Assembly: GCA_015489185.1 (NCBI GenBank) | Contig: WGAE01000028.1 | Location: 1 to 17,630, forward strand | DNA: 17,630 nucleotides | Reading direction: 5' to 3' | DNA from: Campylobacterales bacterium | GTDB lineage: Bacteria > Campylobacterota > Campylobacteria > Campylobacterales > QNZT01 | In this document: in pieces, positions 14,792-17,630 of the stretch | Layout: each line of letters begins with the position of its first letter | Position numbering within the stretch: position 1 is the first letter of the stretch | Translations under genes and position numbers: made by a program | Notes under the pieces: model-generated | Databases searched by the model: none | What the model saw: the letters and a program-made list of their open reading frames with translations, nothing else | What the model was told of the DNA's origin: nothing

Positions 14792-14808
14792 AGTTTACTA
14801 TGTAAACT
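14792..14808. promoter_or_regulatory. 17-bp palindrome, candidate operator
   Basis: AGTTTAC-TAT-GTAAACT is a perfect 7+7 inverted repeat. A further half-site GTAAA at 14788-14792 forms a second overlapping palindrome, GTAAA-G-TTTAC. It lies in the gap between the GT2 gene and the DUF4838 gene, 31 bases before the GT2 start and downstream of the likely -10 for that operon. This suits a roadblock-type repressor site. Confidence 0.4.
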
Positions 14809-14831
14809 CTGTTTTTTCTCTTAAGTTGGGC

Positions 14832-14839
14832 ATAATATA
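14832..14839 (-). promoter_or_regulatory. Weak candidate -10 for the GT2 operon
   Basis: The minus strand reads TATATTAT in an A/T-rich setting, giving overlapping -10-like hexamers TATATT and TATTAT. No -35 or TG extension is recognisable. Transcription would start near 14826, leaving a leader of about 65 bases that includes the palindrome at 14792-14808. Confidence 0.28.
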
Positions 14840-14850
14840 TTTTACCTTTT

Positions 14851-14864
14851 TTTTGTGTTATACT
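14851..14864 (+). promoter_or_regulatory. Extended -10 promoter of the DUF4838 gene
   Basis: TTTTGTGTTATACT contains TG, one base, then TATACT (14859-14864), five of six consensus positions, behind a T-rich run. There is no clear -35. Transcription would start near 14871, with a leader of about 27 bases carrying AAGGA (14886-14890). It shares the TTGTGYTATA core with the gatC promoter. Confidence 0.5.
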
Positions 14865-14897
14865 CTGCGACAATACTACTTCATGAAGGAAAATACG

Positions 14898-16985
14898 ATG
14901 ATACGTACGGTCTGGCTTGTGTTGTGTTGTCTGTTGCCGGCATTTGCGTTCGAACTGGGACAGGAGACGGTTGTAGCGGCGGCAACAGACTCACCGCAAG
15001 TCCGTCCGGCAGCCGAGCAACTGGCGATCTATCTGGAAAAGATTACCGGAACGAAGCCAGAGCGTAAAATCGGGCAGGTACTTGCCGATCAAAATGCCGT
15101 GATATTACAGATCGTTGCCGCAAATGAACTGGGTGATGACGGTTTTCAGCTTCGAAGCCGCGGTGAGCGACTCTTTATCCGTGCGCAGAGCGGGCGTGGT
15201 TTGCTATTCGGTGTTTTTTATTTCCTGGATACCTATGCGGGGTATAAATTCCTGGCAAAAGATTTTGAATATATTCCGCATTATCGAAGAAAGAGTCTGG
15301 GGGAAATCGACGATCTGCAAAAACCGCGTTTTGCATATCGGGAGATCTTCTTTCATGAAGCGGATGATCTCCTTTTTTCATATAAAAACCTGCTCAACGG
15401 AAGGCTCGGACACCGTACGTTGGAGGAGGATGACCACCTTCCCGATCCGATCGATACCTATACTTTCATGTCGTCGGAGTTGATGGATAAAATGTTTGCC
15501 TGTAACGGACAGTATGACTATGCAAATCCGCGTGCACGACAAAACGCGCTGGAGACACTGCGAAAAAAACTCTCCGAACATGACCGTGACAGACTCGCCT
15601 ACGTGACACTCGAACACGAAGATCGCAACTCCTGGTGTGAGAGGGGGCTGAAATCCGGAGAATCGCCGGTCGTGCCGTTTGTGACTTATACCCAGTTTCT
15701 GGCATCTTCACTCAAAAAAAGTTTTCCAAACACGCTCTTTTTTACGCAAGCATACCTCTGGACCAGACGTGCGCCCGATCAGCTTCCCGCTTTCGGTGAT
15801 AATCTCGGTGTCCATTTTTCTGTAATCGAAGCCGATTTTTCCAAACCGCTGACTTCCAAAAACAACCGTGCAATTCTGGAGGATCTGCATAGCTGGAAAA
15901 AATATACCGACCATGCGGTGGTGTGGCACTATATGATCAATTTCGGCGGTTATCTTTTTCCGTATCCCGATCTTTTCGCCCTCGATGCGGATATCAAAAC
16001 ATTTGCGGATGATGCGATGATCAAAGGACTCTTTTTGCAGGGGGGTGGTGTCGGTGCGGAGCTTGCGAATCTGCGTGTCTGGGTCTTTGCCAAACTGCTG
16101 TGGAATCCTAAACGCGATCTTTCCGAGTTAATCGCGACTTTTTGTCGATACTATTACGGAGACGGCGCGGATGCGGTGCAGCGCTATATTCAAACGCTGC
16201 AAAAAATGATTGAAGCAACACACGAGCGATTACCTCTCAAAACACCGATCGATGCGAAATATCTCTCTAAAACAAATCTGGACAGACTAGATGCCATCTT
16301 ATCGGAAGGGTTATCAAAACTCAAACCCGACACCCCCTTCTATGAACATTTACTGTCGCTTTTTGCTGGACCGGATTATATCCGTATCATGCGGGGAGAA
16401 GCGAACGAAACGATCAAAAAGCGTTTCAGAAATTATCTCGCTAAACATCCCGATGCGCGTCAAATTGCCGAGGGTGTCACGATGGAAAACCTCGATCGGC
16501 TGATCGATCTGCAACGTACCCGGGAGCGTGTTCCCGCCGCGGCAAAGGGATTGGAGAAAGGGAAAGCGTGGCTCTCTTTTCAGGAGTATCAACTCGAACT
16601 CTGTTGTGCCGATATAGTGGAAGATCATGCGGCGAGCGACGGTGTCGCGGCGATGATGCCCGGCAGCAGTGAAGAGTGGGGCTTTTCACTCCCCTTTACC
16701 AATCTGCCCGACGGCGACTGGGAACTCTATGCCGACGTGCGTATCGAACGCAATCAAAGAGGGTTGCTGAGCGGACTGAAATGGGCACTTCGTTACGGAA
16801 TCGATCCCGGATTGGTCAAAGGGATACGCCTTTCGGCACAGTTTGGCAAAGGATACAACAGTATCAAAATCGGAACGGTGCATGTGCCCCGTGACCGTGA
16901 AAAGTTTGTCTGGCTCAGTCCGCCCGGTAACGATGCGATTGCCAAAGTCTATGTCGATCGTATCTATCTGATTCGTCGCAAATAG
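14898..16985 (+). CDS. Secreted DUF4838 / glycoside-hydrolase-like protein
   Basis: A 695-residue exported protein. The signal peptide MIRTVWLVLCCLLPAFA (cleavage after Ala17) leads into an alpha-glucuronidase/hexosaminidase-like N-terminal domain (about 20-125). Its marks are RPAAEQLAIYLEKITG (36-51), DGFQLRSRGERLFIRA (81-96) and RGLLFGVFYFLDTYAGYKFL (100-119). A DUF4838-type TIM-barrel region follows (about 145-430), with TQAYLWTRRAPDQLP (283-297), HYMINFGGYLFPYPDL (344-359) and GLFLQGGG (377-384). The last roughly 120 residues look like a beta-sandwich, perhaps carbohydrate-binding (SLPFTNLPDGDWELYADV, VYVDRIYLI). The substrate is unknown and the family is largely uncharacterised. ATG 14898 is chosen over ATG 14883 because AAGGA lies 7 bases upstream. 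Between a glycosyltransferase and a polymerase gene, it may trim or modify the polymer in the periplasm or outside. Confidence 0.82.
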   Translation: MIRTVWLVLCCLLPAFAFELGQETVVAAATDSPQVRPAAEQLAIYLEKITGTKPERKIGQVLADQNAVILQIVAANELGDDGFQLRSRGERLFIRAQSGRGLLFGVFYFLDTYAGYKFLAKDFEYIPHYRRKSLGEIDDLQKPRFAYREIFFHEADDLLFSYKNLLNGRLGHRTLEEDDHLPDPIDTYTFMSSELMDKMFACNGQYDYANPRARQNALETLRKKLSEHDRDRLAYVTLEHEDRNSWCERGLKSGESPVVPFVTYTQFLASSLKKSFPNTLFFTQAYLWTRRAPDQLPAFGDNLGVHFSVIEADFSKPLTSKNNRAILEDLHSWKKYTDHAVVWHYMINFGGYLFPYPDLFALDADIKTFADDAMIKGLFLQGGGVGAELANLRVWVFAKLLWNPKRDLSELIATFCRYYYGDGADAVQRYIQTLQKMIEATHERLPLKTPIDAKYLSKTNLDRLDAILSEGLSKLKPDTPFYEHLLSLFAGPDYIRIMRGEANETIKKRFRNYLAKHPDARQIAEGVTMENLDRLIDLQRTRERVPAAAKGLEKGKAWLSFQEYQLELCCADIVEDHAASDGVAAMMPGSSEEWGFSLPFTNLPDGDWELYADVRIERNQRGLLSGLKWALRYGIDPGLVKGIRLSAQFGKGYNSIKIGTVHVPRDREKFVWLSPPGNDAIAKVYVDRIYLIRRK

Positions 16986-17017
16986 ATTCGGTTTTCGATT
17001 TTAAAGGGAATTTTTCG

Positions 17018-17630
17018 ATGAAAAAACAGGTCTATACCGTTCTCTATTTTCTGATACTCGCGTTTCTTGCGCTTCCGGTGATCAAACTGGGACCCGCGCG
17101 GGTGGAGCAGTTGCTGGTGCTTGGTACCTTCGCGCTCCTTTTTCTGGACGATACGGTACACAAAGAGATCGATTTTAATATTCTCGTTTTTCTGGTGCTT
17201 TCCGCGCTGCTGCTGATACTCATTAGTATGCGCTCTCCCTGGCCCAAAGCCGAAGAGTATAACTACTATATCAAATTTCTGATTCTCTACCCGGTTTCGT
17301 TTTATGTCGGAGCCAGAGCGGTGCAAAAGCTGGGGATTGAAACGATCATCAAAGTGTTCGATGCCGCGTTGTGGTTTTACTTTATCAGCTGGGCGATTAT
17401 CATGTATGTGCCGCTGCCGATGTCGATTTTAAGTAAAATTGTCCATCTGCGCGAATTTGGCTGGGGAGCGGAGTTCTTGCCGATTCAGGGGACCTTTTAT
17501 GAAGCGGGAGCACTTGGGATCATTGTCGGGACGATTTTGACCTTTTCGGTGCTGGCACGCTGGGAGCTGAATATCTGGCCCAAAAATCGTTATCAGAGTT
17601 ATTTGCTTTATACCCTGGTACTCTATATGA
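17018..17630 (+). CDS. Wzy/O-antigen-ligase-like polytopic membrane protein (5' part, cut by window edge)
   Basis: Translation from ATG 17018 gives 204 codons without a stop up to the window end. The protein starts MKKQVYTVLYFLILAFLALPV and shows repeated hydrophobic segments (about 6-24, 31-43, 54-71, 91-104, 120-138, 172-190). A hydrophilic loop contains FLPIQGTFYEAGALGIIVG (about 160-178), like the F-x-E-x-x-x-x-G stretch of O-antigen ligase/polymerase (Wzy, WaaL) proteins. Such proteins polymerise lipid-linked repeat units or transfer glycan on the periplasmic face. AAAGGGAA lies about 9 bases before the start, and the gene begins 32 bases after the DUF4838 stop, so the two are probably co-transcribed. 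Whether it is a polymerase or a ligase cannot be told from this fragment. Confidence 0.72.
   Translation, partial: MKKQVYTVLYFLILAFLALPVIKLGPARVEQLLVLGTFALLFLDDTVHKEIDFNILVFLVLSALLLILISMRSPWPKAEEYNYYIKFLILYPVSFYVGARAVQKLGIETIIKVFDAALWFYFISWAIIMYVPLPMSILSKIVHLREFGWGAEFLPIQGTFYEAGALGIIVGTILTFSVLARWELNIWPKNRYQSYLLYTLVLYM

Noticed and set aside
1..17630. tRNA, rRNA, CRISPR array, insertion sequence or toxin-antitoxin module
   Set aside because: I saw no cloverleaf-like, repeat-spacer, transposase or paired small-gene pattern; apart from the short gaps described, the window is filled by protein genes.

Overview
The window looks like chromosomal DNA from a free-living member of the Campylobacterota (Epsilonproteobacteria). 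The main clue is the block cvpA - pilT - gatC, transcribed away from a membrane-protein/lipoprotein pair. It recalls the Campylobacter jejuni order lipoprotein - membrane protein - gatC - cvpA (followed by fur), here with pilT inserted. Dense co-directional gene packing, ATGA-type overlaps, TTG/GTG starts and extended -10 promoters of the TTGTGYTATA type fit the same group. Moderate GC content suggests a Sulfurovum/Sulfuricurvum-like lineage rather than Campylobacter or Helicobacter, but this placement is inference.

Region 1 (1-1700, minus strand): the 5' end of cvpA with its own promoter, pilT (type IV pilus retraction ATPase) and gatC (amidotransferase subunit C). Region 2 (1786-5796, plus strand): a tightly packed housekeeping run made of a YfgM-like single-pass membrane protein, a BamB-like propeller lipoprotein, a Xer-type tyrosine recombinase, a small unknown protein, coaX (type III pantothenate kinase) and short-form hisG. 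Regions 1 and 2 diverge from an 85-bp gap that holds two face-to-face extended -10 promoters.

Region 3 (5824-12372, plus strand): surface-polysaccharide genes follow hisG after only 27 bp. rfbA, rfbC, rfbD and rfbB form the complete route from glucose-1-phosphate to dTDP-L-rhamnose. After a 96-bp gap dominated by a long hairpin come an outer-membrane polysaccharide export (Wza-like) lipoprotein and a Wzz/Wzc-like co-polymerase whose tyrosine-kinase signature is visibly degraded.

Region 4 (12369-14761, minus strand): a two-gene operon converges on the co-polymerase gene with overlapping stop codons. It encodes a GT2 (WbbL/rhamnosyltransferase-like) glycosyltransferase and a two-domain protein, formyltransferase-like at the N-terminus and GINT1-type beta-propeller at the C-terminus. 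Region 5 (14898-end, plus strand): a secreted DUF4838/glycosidase-like protein and the start of a Wzy/O-antigen-ligase-like membrane protein, cut by the window edge.

Taken together, regions 3-5 look like part of a Wzx/Wzy-type exopolysaccharide or capsule locus. dTDP-rhamnose is made by Rml enzymes, added by the GT2 enzyme, polymerised by the Wzy-like protein and exported through the Wza/Wzc-like pair, with an envelope glycosidase-like protein perhaps trimming or binding the product. The most unusual points are the hairpin that buries the ribosome-binding site of the export gene, the apparently kinase-dead co-polymerase, the odd two-domain GINT1-like protein and the yfgM-bamB-like pair. No tRNA, rRNA, CRISPR array or insertion sequence was seen, and no stretch over 300 bases lacks a gene.
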